Source: Streptomyces sp. S465
GTDB taxonomy: Bacteria; Actinomycetota; Actinomycetes; Streptomycetales; Streptomycetaceae
DNA: 64,000 bases
Assembly: GCF_026898115.1 (NCBI RefSeq)
Contig: NZ_CP114036.1
Coordinates: 5,822,001-5,886,000 of the forward strand
Direction: 5' to 3'
Part shown: positions 40,430 to 48,303 of the stretch, one piece after another
Layout: the number at the start of each line of letters is the position of its first letter
Numbering within the stretch: the stretch's first letter is position 1
Translations under genes and position numbers: made by a program
The notes under the pieces: generated by a model
Database searches by the model: none
What the model saw: the letters and a program-made list of their open reading frames with translations, nothing else
Told to the model about the DNA's origin: nothing

Positions 40430-42100
40430 TCACAGGGAGAACGGGATGTAGCACAGGGCCGCGAGGATCAGCGCGCTCCAGCCCAGCACGGCCGGGCGGC
40501 GGTACCACGCCTCGTCGCCCGGGGCCGGCGGCTCGGCCACGCCGGGCGCGGTGGTGCCGTAGACCAGACCGGCCAGCGACTCCACCGGCTTGGGTCTGGT
40601 GAACGGGGTGACGGCGACCATCACCACGCCGCCGACCACGAACGCCACGATGGCCGAGACGAAGTTGGCGCCCTGGTCGCTGGGGATGGCGATGACGTCC
40701 GCCCGGTAGAGCCAGAAGTAGTTGATCAGCGCGGCCACCGTGCCGCACAGCAGCCCCCAGAACCCGGCCGGGGCGGTGGCCCGCTTCCAGAACATCCCGA
40801 TGATGAAGACGCAGAACAGCGGCACGTTGAAGAACGAGAAGAGCGTCTGGAGGTAGTTCATGATGTTGCTGAACGAGGAGGCGATGAAGGCCGTCCCCAT
40901 GCCCGCCAGCACGCCCACCGCCGTCACCACCCGCCCCGTCAGCAGGTAGTGCTCGTCCGACCGGTCCTTCCTGAGGTACGCCCGCCAGATGTCGTTGGTG
41001 AAGACCGTGTTGAACGACGACACATTGGCCGCCATGCCCGCCATGAAGGCGGCCAGCAGCCCGGTCACCGCGAGTCCCAGCACCCCGTTCGGCAGCAGTT
41101 CGCTCATCAGCAGCGGAATCGCGTCGTTGTACTGGAGACCGCTCTTCGCCGAGCCGATGTCCGGCTCGAGGACCAGGGCGATCAGCCCGGGGACCACCAC
41201 GATCAGCGGGATGAAGATCTTCGGGAAGGCGGCGATCAGCGGGGTGCGCTGGGCGGCCGAGAGGTTCCGGGCCGACAGCGCGCGCTGCACCTCGGCGAAG
41301 TTGGTCGTCCAGTAGCCGAAGCTCAGGCAGAAGCCGAGGCCCAGCACGATGGTCAGCCAGTTGGCCCCCAGCGGGTTCTGGGAGCCGATGCCGGTGCCGC
41401 CCCAGGCGGAGACGAAGTTCTCGCCGTGGGAGGCCACGAGCGAGTCCTTGAGCCCGCCGAAGCCGCCGACCCGCCGGAGGCCGACGACGGTGAGCGGGAC
41501 GAGGGCGGCCAGGATCACGAAGAACTGGAGCACCTCGTTGTAGATCGCCGAGGAGAGCCCGCCCAGGGTGATGTACGCGAGCACGAAGAGCCCCGCGACC
41601 ACGATGGCCACCCACTGCGGCCAGCCCAGCAGCGCCTCCACCACGATCGCCATCGCGTACAGGTTCACCCCCGCGATCAGCACGGAGGCGATCGAGAAGA
41701 TGACCGAGCTGAGCAGGTGCGAGGACGGTCCGTAGCGGTGCAGCAGGAACTCGGGGACGGAGCGTACCTTGGACCCGTAGTAGAAGGGCATCATCACCAG
41801 GCCCAGGAAGACCATGGCCGGGATGGCGCCGACCCAGTACCAGTGCACGGTGTACGCCCCGTACTGCGCGCCGTTGGCGGCCATGCCGAGGATCTCCAGG
41901 GCGCCCAGATTCGCGGCGACGAAGGCCAGACCGGTGACCCACGCGGGCAGTGAGCGGCCGGAGAGAAAGAAGTCGAGGCTGGTCTTGACGCTCGCTCTGG
42001 CGGCGAATCCCACGCCGAGGACGACGGCGAAGTAGAGGACCAGGATCGTGTAGTCGAGTGCGTTGGTGGGGAGCCGGAGCCCCGCGGCCAGACAGTGCAT
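40430..42100 (-). CDS. Sodium/solute symporter (SSS family), probable galactose uptake
   Basis: A 556-residue transporter with about 14 helices. SSS features: 'DYTILVLYFAVVLGVGFAAR' at helix 1, 'FFLSGRSLPAWVTGLAFVAA', and 'GFCLSFGYWTTNFAEVQRAL', resembling the SGLT sugar-transporter subgroup. It is divergent from galT, with a shared 175-bp regulatory region, so sodium-coupled galactose or glucose uptake is the likely role. The ATG at 42100 has gagg 9 nt upstream; upstream in-frame ATGs at 42115 and 42133 are less well placed. Confidence 0.88.
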   Translation of the reverse strand: MHCLAAGLRLPTNALDYTILVLYFAVVLGVGFAARASVKTSLDFFLSGRSLPAWVTGLAFVAANLGALEILGMAANGAQYGAYTVHWYWVGAIPAMVFLGLVMMPFYYGSKVRSVPEFLLHRYGPSSHLLSSVIFSIASVLIAGVNLYAMAIVVEALLGWPQWVAIVVAGLFVLAYITLGGLSSAIYNEVLQFFVILAALVPLTVVGLRRVGGFGGLKDSLVASHGENFVSAWGGTGIGSQNPLGANWLTIVLGLGFCLSFGYWTTNFAEVQRALSARNLSAAQRTPLIAAFPKIFIPLIVVVPGLIALVLEPDIGSAKSGLQYNDAIPLLMSELLPNGVLGLAVTGLLAAFMAGMAANVSSFNTVFTNDIWRAYLRKDRSDEHYLLTGRVVTAVGVLAGMGTAFIASSFSNIMNYLQTLFSFFNVPLFCVFIIGMFWKRATAPAGFWGLLCGTVAALINYFWLYRADVIAIPSDQGANFVSAIVAFVVGGVVMVAVTPFTRPKPVESLAGLVYGTTAPGVAEPPAPGDEAWYRRPAVLGWSALILAALCYIPFSL

Positions 42101-42194
42101 GGTGACTCGCCTCATCGCCTGAACGGAATGCACCGGAAACGTTCGGTGAAGGTATCCGAATTCTGGCGGTTTGTCCGAGCATCGTCTCCGCGCA

Positions 42195-42236
42195 TTGACG
42201 GCACTGTTGAGTTGTGGTTCATTATGTTGAGTTGTG
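42195..42236. promoter_or_regulatory. gal promoter and direct-repeat operator
   Basis: TTGACG (42195-42200) is a good -35; TTCATT (42218-42223, 17-bp spacing) or CATTAT two bases on could be the -10. The 12-mer TGTTGAGTTGTG occurs twice (42205-42216 and 42225-42236), flanking the -10 with a 20-bp period, so both copies lie on the same face of the helix. Repeated hexamers are known in the S. lividans galP1 operator. Confidence 0.65.
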
Positions 42237-42275
42237 TTGGTTGCGTGTGACAGGATGACGGCAGGAGCTGGCGGA

Positions 42276-43319
42276 GTGAAGAAGACGGCGACGCGGCTCG
42301 CGGACGGACGCGAGCTGATCTACTACGACGCGCGCGACGACGCGGTGCGTGACGCCGTCGACCAGCGGCCGCTCGACCCCATCGCCACCCGCTCGGAGGT
42401 CCGGCACGACCGCCTCCTCGGCGACCAGGTGGCGATCGCCTCCCACCGCCAGGCCCGCACCTACCACCCGCCGGCCGACGAATGCCCGCTGTGCCCCTCC
42501 CGCGAGGGCCGGCACAGCGAGATCCCCGCCTCCGACTACGACGTCGTGGTCTTCGAGAACCGCTTCCCGTCCCTGGCCGGGGACTCGGGCCGGTGCGAGG
42601 TGGTGTGCTTCACCTCCGACCACGACGCCTCCTTCGCCGACCTCGACGCCGAACAGGCCGCCCTGGTGCTCGACGCCTGGACCGACCGCACCGCCGAGCT
42701 GGCCCAGCACCCCGCCGTCGAGCAGGTCTTCTGCTTCGAGAACCGCGGCAAGGAGATCGGCGTCACCCTCGGCCATCCGCACGGCCAGATCTACGGGTAT
42801 CCCTTCGTGACCCCGCGCACCCGGCTGATGCTCCGTTCGCTCACCGAGCACCGCGAGGCCACCGGCCGGAACCTGTTCGACGACGTGGTCGCCGACGAGC
42901 TGGCCGACGGGCGCCGCGTGGTGCTCGACGGCGAGCACTGGATCGCGTTCGTCCCCTACGCCGCCCACTGGCCCTACGAGGTGCACCTCTACCCGAAGCG
43001 GCGGGTCCCGGACCTGCCGGCGCTGGACGAGGCCGCGCGCACAGAGTTCCCACAGATCTATCTGGAACTCTTGAAGCGCTTCGACCGGATCTTCGGGGAG
43101 GGCGAGCCGCCCACGCCGTACATCGCCGCCTGGCACCAGGCGCCGTACCGCATGGCCGACCGCGGTGAATTCGCGCTTCACCTTGAGCTTTTCACCATCC
43201 GCCGCACTTCCGGCAAGCTGAAGTTTCTCGCGGGTTCCGAATCCGGCATGAATGTGTTCATCAACGATGTGCCGCCGGAGGCCGCGGCCGAGCGATTGCG
43301 AGAGGTAGCGAGCAAGTGA
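42276..43319 (+). CDS. galT: Galactose-1-phosphate uridylyltransferase
   Basis: A 347-residue enzyme of the Leloir pathway exchanging UMP between UDP-glucose and galactose-1-phosphate. The nucleophile His is in 'GHPHGQIYGYP', and a zinc-site Cys pair is 'CPLCP' near residue 72. Further family motifs: 'VVVFENRFPSL' and 'WHQAPYR'. The GTG at 42276 (VKKTATRLADGREL) follows aggag by 8 nt; it is preferred over an in-frame start at 42234. It is first in the coupled galT-galE-galK operon. Confidence 0.94.
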   Translation: MKKTATRLADGRELIYYDARDDAVRDAVDQRPLDPIATRSEVRHDRLLGDQVAIASHRQARTYHPPADECPLCPSREGRHSEIPASDYDVVVFENRFPSLAGDSGRCEVVCFTSDHDASFADLDAEQAALVLDAWTDRTAELAQHPAVEQVFCFENRGKEIGVTLGHPHGQIYGYPFVTPRTRLMLRSLTEHREATGRNLFDDVVADELADGRRVVLDGEHWIAFVPYAAHWPYEVHLYPKRRVPDLPALDEAARTEFPQIYLELLKRFDRIFGEGEPPTPYIAAWHQAPYRMADRGEFALHLELFTIRRTSGKLKFLAGSESGMNVFINDVPPEAAAERLREVASK

Positions 43320-44299
43320 GCACTGCGCAGCAGAAGAAATACCTGGTCACCGGCGGTGCCGGCTATGTCGGCAGCGTGGTCGCGGCGCATCTGCTCGAAG
43401 CCGGTCACCGGGTGACGGTGCTGGACGACCTGTCCACCGGGCACCGCGCCGGGGTGCCCGAGGGCGCGGAGTTCATCGAGGGCCGGATCCAGGACGCGGG
43501 CAAGTGGCTCGACCCCACCTATGACGGAGTCCTGCACTTCGCGGCGTTCTCCCAGGTCGGCGAGTCCGTCATCAACCCCGAGAAGTACTGGGTCAACAAT
43601 GTGGGCGGCACCACCGAGCTGCTCGGCGCGATGCGCGACGCCGGGGTGCGCACCCTCGTCTTCTCCTCCACCGCCGCCACCTACGGCGAACCCGACCAGG
43701 TCCCGATCACCGAGGACCTCCCCACCGCCCCCACCAACCCCTACGGGGCCAGCAAACTGGCCGTCGACCACATGATCAGCGGCGAATGCGCCGCCCACGG
43801 CCTGGCCGCGGTCTCCCTGCGGTACTTCAACGTCGCGGGCGCCTACGGGGCCTACGGCGAGCGCCACGACCCCGAGTCCCACCTCATCCCCCTGGTGCTC
43901 CAGGTCGCCCAGGGCCGGCGCGAGGCCATCTCCGTCTTCGGCGACGACTACCCCACCCCCGACGGCACCTGCGTCCGCGACTACATCCACGTCGCCGACC
44001 TCGCCGAGGCCCATCTGCTCGCCCTCGGCGCCGCGTCCCCCGGCGAGCATCTGATCTGCAACCTCGGCAACGGCAACGGCTTCTCCGTCCGCGAGGTCAT
44101 CGAGATGGTGCGCCAGGTCACCGGCCACCCCATCCCCGAGATCGCCGCCCCGCGCCGCGGCGGCGACCCGGCGGTCCTGGTGGCCTCCGCCGAGCGCGCC
44201 AAGGAGCGCCTGGGCTGGCGCCCGACCCGCGCCGACCTGGCCGGAATCGTCGCGGACGCGTGGGAGTTCGCCAGTGCGCGGCAGAGGGAGAGCCAGTGA
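43316..44299 (+). CDS. galE: UDP-glucose 4-epimerase
   Basis: A 327-residue extended SDR. 'TGGAGYVGS' (13-21) binds NAD, and the catalytic Ser/Thr and 'YGASK' are in place ('VFSSTAATYGEP', 'NPYGASKLAVD'). 'LRYFNVAGA' and 'CVRDYIHVADLAEAH' are typical of GalE. It interconverts UDP-galactose and UDP-glucose. The GTG overlaps the galT stop (GTGA), and the stop overlaps galK in the same way. Confidence 0.95.
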   Translation: MSTAQQKKYLVTGGAGYVGSVVAAHLLEAGHRVTVLDDLSTGHRAGVPEGAEFIEGRIQDAGKWLDPTYDGVLHFAAFSQVGESVINPEKYWVNNVGGTTELLGAMRDAGVRTLVFSSTAATYGEPDQVPITEDLPTAPTNPYGASKLAVDHMISGECAAHGLAAVSLRYFNVAGAYGAYGERHDPESHLIPLVLQVAQGRREAISVFGDDYPTPDGTCVRDYIHVADLAEAHLLALGAASPGEHLICNLGNGNGFSVREVIEMVRQVTGHPIPEIAAPRRGGDPAVLVASAERAKERLGWRPTRADLAGIVADAWEFASARQRESQ

Positions 44300-45531
44300 G
44301 CGACACACCAGGGCACGACACACACGAGCACGGGCCGGAGCGTACGGCGGAGGCATTCCGCGAGGTGTTCGGCCACGCGCCCGCGGGGGTGTGGGCGGCG
44401 CCGGGCCGGGTCAACCTGATCGGGGAGCACACCGACTACAACGACGGCTTCGTCATGCCGCTGGCGCTGCCGCACACCTGCCTGGCCGCGGTCTCCCCGC
44501 GCTCCGACGGGGTGCTGCGGGTGCACTCGGGCGACGCCCCGGGCGGCGTGGTGGAGCTGCGCGTCGCCGACCTCGCCCCGTTCGAGGCGGGCGGTGACCG
44601 CGGCGGCTGGGCGGCCTACCCGGCGGGCGTCGTATGGGCGCTCGCCGAGGCCGGGCTGCTGCCCGGCTCCGGCGGCTCCGGCGGCGACCGCACGGCCGGT
44701 GCCGATCTGCACTTCGAGTCCACCGTGCCCACCGGCGCCGGGCTGTCCTCGTCCGCCGCGCTGGAGGTCGTCACGGCCACCGCGCTGAACGAGCTGTACG
44801 GACTGGGGATCGCCCCGCAGCGCATCGCCCAGCTGTGCCAGCGCGCGGAGAACGCCTTCGTGGGCGTGCCCTGCGGGATCATGGACCAGACGGCGTCGGC
44901 GTGCTGCACCGAGGGGCACGCCCTCTTCCTCGACGCCCGCGACCTCACCCAGCGGCAGGTGCCGTTCGACCTGGCGGCCGAGGGGCTGCGGCTGCTGGTG
45001 GTGGACACCCAGGTCAAGCATGAGCTGGGCGATGGCGCCTACGCCAACCGGCGGGCCGCCTGCGAGACGGCCGCGCGGGCGCTCGGGGTGCGGGCGCTGC
45101 GTGATGTGCCCTTCGAGGAGCTGGACGCGACGCTCGCCGAGCTGGAGCGGCTGGGCTGCGACGCGGCCACCCGGCGCCGGGTGCGCCATGTGGTGACCGA
45201 GGACCGCAGGGTGGAGGAGGTCATCGAGCGGCTCGACGCGGGGGACACCCGGTCGATCGGGCCGGTGCTGACCGCCGGGCACGCCTCCTGCCGGGACGAC
45301 TTCGAGATCTCCTGCGCCGAGCTGGACCTGGTCGTGGAGACGGCGAACGCGGCGGGTGCGCTCGGGGCGCGGATGACCGGCGGCGGTTTCGGCGGCTCGG
45401 CCATCGTGCTGGTGGAGGAGGCGGACGCGGAGGCGGTGAGCAAGTCGGTGACGGAGGCGTTCGGCGCGGCCGGCCACCGGGCCCCGCGGATCTTCCCGGC
45501 GGTGCCCAGTGCGGGGGCGCGGCGGCTCTGA
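44296..45531 (+). CDS. galK: Galactokinase
   Basis: A 411-residue GHMP-family kinase phosphorylating galactose at C1. Family motifs: galactokinase signature 'GRVNLIGEHTDYNDGFVMP', ATP loop 'VPTGAGLSSSAALEV' and C-terminal 'MTGGGFGGSAIVLV'. The substrate-site Asp is in 'CGIMDQTAS'. The GTG overlaps the galE stop codon. It completes the operon for conversion of galactose to UDP-glucose and glucose-1-phosphate. Confidence 0.95.
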   Translation: MSDTPGHDTHEHGPERTAEAFREVFGHAPAGVWAAPGRVNLIGEHTDYNDGFVMPLALPHTCLAAVSPRSDGVLRVHSGDAPGGVVELRVADLAPFEAGGDRGGWAAYPAGVVWALAEAGLLPGSGGSGGDRTAGADLHFESTVPTGAGLSSSAALEVVTATALNELYGLGIAPQRIAQLCQRAENAFVGVPCGIMDQTASACCTEGHALFLDARDLTQRQVPFDLAAEGLRLLVVDTQVKHELGDGAYANRRAACETAARALGVRALRDVPFEELDATLAELERLGCDAATRRRVRHVVTEDRRVEEVIERLDAGDTRSIGPVLTAGHASCRDDFEISCAELDLVVETANAAGALGARMTGGGFGGSAIVLVEEADAEAVSKSVTEAFGAAGHRAPRIFPAVPSAGARRL

Positions 45532-45693
45532 CCGAGCCGTCCCCCCGTCCCCTTGATCGCTTCTCGGTTAATTTTTGTCGCGCTTGGATCGCTTAACCCC
45601 CAAGAGCAAACAGGAAACCCACAGTGAACAACCGAGAGCGGTCAGTTTCGCCAAACCGCTTCAGATATCGGACCACGGCCTTACTCTGAGTAG
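45532..45693. other. AT-richer intergenic segment, possible small RNA
   Basis: About 45553-45660 is the least GC-rich stretch near the gal operon (cggttaatttttgtcgcg, cgcttaaccccc). GATCGCTT occurs twice, and ggttaa/ttaacc form an inverted pair. A hairpin followed by a T-run lies at 45694. No protein-coding frame has a ribosome site here. It may be the galK 3' UTR or an independent small RNA. Confidence 0.35.
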
Positions 45694-45718
45694 AGCGTCG
45701 GTGGGGGCCGACGCTTTT
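45694..45718 (+). terminator. Intrinsic terminator with T-run
   Basis: agcgtcgg (45694-45701), loop tggggg, ccgacgct (45708-45715), followed by tttt ending at 45718. It is one of the few hairpins in this window with a T-tail, about 160 bp after galK. Confidence 0.75.
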
Positions 45719-45873
45719 CAGGGGGCGAGACAGTCAGGTACGACGCCCGGGGTGGGGTAGCAATCACAGCACGGCGGCGGCCGTGCGGGTTGCGGTGACC
45801 CCTCGCCGGGCGCCGTACCGCACTGTTTCTCGGTGCATCCGGGGTACTCATCCGGCGACGTGGGGGGTTGTCC

Positions 45874-46737
45874 GTGGCACGTATTCGGGTTCTTGTGGTC
45901 GACGACCATCGTATTTTCGCCGAGTCGCTGGCCGCCGCCCTCGCGGCGGAACAGGACGTGGACGTGGCGGCGGCCGGAAGCGGCCCGGCGGCGCTGCGCT
46001 GTCTGGAGCGCGGAGCGGCGGAGGGGCGCCGCTTCGACGTTCTGCTGGTCGACGCCGATCTGGGCATGACCGCCGACGGAGCGGGCCCACCGTTCCCGGC
46101 GTCGGCCGAGGTGGCCTACGGCGGGGCGAACGGCACGCCGACCGCCCTTCACGGCGGGGTGCACGGCGGGGTGCACAGTGGGGTGCACGGCGCCCCCGCC
46201 CGCGCGCTGAACGGCCGGGCGGCGGACGGCATCTCACTGGTCGGCGCGGTCCGCTCGGCCCAGCCGGGCGTGCGCACCGTGGTGCTGGCCGAGCGCGACG
46301 ACGCGCGCCGCGCGGCGGCGGCGTTACAGGCCGGGGCGTCCGGCTGGGTCGCCAAGGACTGCTCGCTGGTCCGGCTGCTCGCGGTCATCCGGGGGGTGCT
46401 CCGGGAGGAGACACATCTGCCGCCCGCTCTGCTCACCGGCGTTCTGCGGGAGTTGACGGCCGCCCGTAAGCACCGCACCGAAAGCGAGCGTCTGGTCGAG
46501 TCGCTGACGCCGCGTGAGCGGGAGGTGCTGCGCTGCATGGTGGCCGGGCTCGGCCGCAAGGCCGTCGCCGAGCGGCTCTTCCTCTCCCCGCACACCGTGC
46601 GCACCCATATGCAGAACGTGCTGGGCAAGCTGGGTGTGCACTCCACACTGGCGGCCGTGGCGCTGGCCCGGCGTGCCGGGGTGGGCCCGGTCGACCTAGC
46701 CGGGGAGATTGTCGAACGGGGCGGTCAGCTGGCGTAG
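45874..46737 (+). CDS. LuxR-type response regulator with TTA codon and His-rich insert
   Basis: A 287-residue regulator. The receiver looks functional: 'VVDDH' (9-12, acidic pair 10 and 11), phosphoacceptor Asp60 ('LLVDADLG') and Lys161 ('VAKDCS'). Between them is an insert (about 64-116) containing 'HGGVHGGVHSGVHG', encoded by 12-bp repeats (46150-46185). The LuxR helix-turn-helix is 'LTPREREVLRCMVAGLGRK' to 'HTVRTHMQNVLGKLGV'. Leu151 is a TTA codon (46324-46326), so translation should need the bldA tRNA. The GTG at 45874 follows ggggggtt; TTG 45868 is an alternative. No cognate kinase is adjacent. It overlaps the convergent MarR gene by 42 bp. Confidence 0.85.
   Translation: MARIRVLVVDDHRIFAESLAAALAAEQDVDVAAAGSGPAALRCLERGAAEGRRFDVLLVDADLGMTADGAGPPFPASAEVAYGGANGTPTALHGGVHGGVHSGVHGAPARALNGRAADGISLVGAVRSAQPGVRTVVLAERDDARRAAAALQAGASGWVAKDCSLVRLLAVIRGVLREETHLPPALLTGVLRELTAARKHRTESERLVESLTPREREVLRCMVAGLGRKAVAERLFLSPHTVRTHMQNVLGKLGVHSTLAAVALARRAGVGPVDLAGEIVERGGQLA
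46150..46185. repeat. 12-bp tandem repeat x3 within LuxR receiver
   Basis: cacggcggggtg at 46150-46161 and 46162-46173, and a variant at 46174-46185; a partial copy follows. In frame it encodes H-G-G-V. Confidence 0.85.
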
Positions 46738-47193
46738 CAGCGCCGCCAGTTCGGCCCGCTGGGCCTGGGACAGCTCGGCCAGGATGGCGTGCTCATGGTC
46801 CAGCAGCCCGGCCAGTGCCTGATCGGCGCGGTCACGCCCCTCGGCGGTCAGCCGGACCAGCACCCCGCGCCGGTCACTGGGGTCCGGTCCCCGCTCGACC
46901 AGCCCCTTCTTGGCGAGCCGGTCGATGCGGTTGGTCATGGTGCCCGAGGTGACCAGAGTCTGGGTCAGCAGCTGTCCGGGGGAGAGCTGATACGGGGGTC
47001 CGGCCCGGCGCAGCGAGGTCAGGACGTCGAACTCCCAGGGCTCCAGATTGTGCTCGGCGAACGCGATCCGCCGGGCCCGGTCCAGATGGCGGGCGAGCCG
47101 GCTGACCCGGCTGAGCACTTCCAGCGGTTCCACATCGAGGTCGGGGCGTTCCCGCCGCCACGCCGCGACCAGCCGATCGACCTCGTCCTCCAT
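46696..47193 (-). CDS. MarR family transcriptional regulator
   Basis: A 165-residue winged-helix regulator. The core is 'LEPWEFDVLTSLRRAG', then 'QTLVTSGTMTNRIDRLAKKG' (recognition helix) and wing 'VERGPDPSDRRGVLVRLT'. The ATG at 47193 lies just downstream of an 18-bp palindrome typical of MarR operators, in the region shared with the divergent methyltransferase gene. It probably represses both genes until an inducer, perhaps an aromatic or organic acid, binds. Its last 42 bp overlap the LuxR gene on the opposite strand. Confidence 0.88.
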   Translation of the reverse strand: MEDEVDRLVAAWRRERPDLDVEPLEVLSRVSRLARHLDRARRIAFAEHNLEPWEFDVLTSLRRAGPPYQLSPGQLLTQTLVTSGTMTNRIDRLAKKGLVERGPDPSDRRGVLVRLTAEGRDRADQALAGLLDHEHAILAELSQAQRAELAALLRQLTAPFDNLPG

Positions 47194-47226
47194 GGCGATC
47201 AGTGTAGTGGGTCTGTCGACATGAAG

Positions 47227-47244
47227 TCTCTTGACATCAAGAGA
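47227..47244. promoter_or_regulatory. MarR operator-like palindrome
   Basis: TCTCTTGA-CA-TCAAGAGA, perfect 8-bp arms, between marR and the methyltransferase gene. The TTGA/TCAA core is the usual MarR half-site. Confidence 0.75.
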
Positions 47245-47323
47245 TAGTGTGGAGCACGGTGAGGCGCCGGGACGCACAGCGAACACGGTGCCCGTACCGA
47301 CCGTACCCACAGGGGGATCGACC

Positions 47324-48148
47324 ATGACCACCGCACCCAACTGGGACCCTCGGCAGTATCTGCGCCACGCCGGCCACCGCACCCGCCCCTTCCGCGACCT
47401 CCTCGCCCGCGTCCCCGACCTGCCCACCGGGCCCGACCGCCCGCCCCGCATCGCCGACCTGGGCTGCGGCCCCGGCAACGTCACCGTCCTGCTCTTCGAG
47501 CGCTGGCCCGACGCCCACGTCACCGGCCTGGACAACTCCGCCGAGATGCTCGCCGAGGCCCAGCCCCTCGCGGGCCCCACCACCGGCGGCGGCCGCCTCG
47601 ACTTCCGCTCCGCCGACGTACGGAACTGGACACCGGACGAGCCCTACGACCTGATCGTCTCCAACGCCGCCCTCCAGTGGGTCCCCGGCCACGCCGACTC
47701 CTTCGGCACCTGGCTGGCCGGACTGCGCCCCGGCGGCACCCTCGCCTTCCAGCTCCCCGGCAACTTCACCGCCCCCAGCCACACCCTGCTGCGCGACCTG
47801 TGCGGCTCGCCCGAGTGGCGCGACCGCCTCGCCGACCGCCTCCGCGACCCCGCCGCCTCCCTGGACCCGACCGACTACCTGGAGCGCCTGGCCGCCCTCG
47901 GCTGCGAGGTCGACGCCTGGGAAACCACCTATGTGCAGGTTCTGACCGGCCCCGACCCCGTCCTCGACTGGACCAAGGGCACCGCCCTGCGCCCGGTCCT
48001 GACCGCCCTCGCCGACGACCCGCCCGCCCGCGACCGCTTCCTGACCGCCTACGCCGCCCTCCTCCGCGACGCCTACCCCTCCGGCCCCCACGGCACGGCC
48101 TTCCCCTTCCGCCGCGTCTTCGTCGTGGCCCGCACGCCGCAGGGCTGA
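47324..48148 (+). CDS. tam: Trans-aconitate 2-methyltransferase-like enzyme
   Basis: A 274-residue class I SAM methyltransferase. SAM motif I is 'IADLGCGPGNVTVLLFERWP', motif II 'VTGLDNSAEMLAEA', then 'YDLIVSNAALQWVPGH', typical of Tam. The N-terminus 'NWDPRQYLRHAGHRTRPFRD' also fits Tam, which methylates the aconitase inhibitor trans-aconitate. The ATG follows aggggg. It is divergent from the MarR gene with a palindromic operator between them, suggesting induction by an organic acid. Confidence 0.85.
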   Translation: MTTAPNWDPRQYLRHAGHRTRPFRDLLARVPDLPTGPDRPPRIADLGCGPGNVTVLLFERWPDAHVTGLDNSAEMLAEAQPLAGPTTGGGRLDFRSADVRNWTPDEPYDLIVSNAALQWVPGHADSFGTWLAGLRPGGTLAFQLPGNFTAPSHTLLRDLCGSPEWRDRLADRLRDPAASLDPTDYLERLAALGCEVDAWETTYVQVLTGPDPVLDWTKGTALRPVLTALADDPPARDRFLTAYAALLRDAYPSGPHGTAFPFRRVFVVARTPQG

Positions 48149-48175
48149 TCACGTCTTCCGGGGAGCCGCCTGGGG

Positions 48176-48201
48176 CCGATCGGGTGATCTCACCCGATCG
48201 G
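48176..48201. terminator. 26-bp palindrome after methyltransferase gene
   Basis: ccgatcgggtga-tc-tcacccgatcgg, perfect 12-bp arms, 28 bp after the stop. It could be a terminator or an operator for the next gene. Confidence 0.6.
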
Positions 48202-48266
48202 ATGATCGGTTCGAAGTTTGCCGTGATGGATGGTCGCGGACGCATAGCGTCACGGTGTCGCTTGTG

Positions 48267-48292
48267 CCGCAGTGGCGCCGGCGCCACTGCGG
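48267..48292. promoter_or_regulatory. 26-bp perfect palindrome before Uma2-like gene
   Basis: ccgcagtggcgcc and its exact complement abut without a spacer, ending 2 bp before the ribosome site ggaggaggt. A hairpin here could attenuate transcription or limit translation; a DNA operator is the alternative. Confidence 0.55.
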
Positions 48293-48303
48293 ATGGAGGA
48301 GGT

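Noticed and set aside
45575..45760. 61-residue open frame between galK and the LuxR gene
   Set aside because: No ribosome site, runs through the terminator hairpin, no recognisable features.
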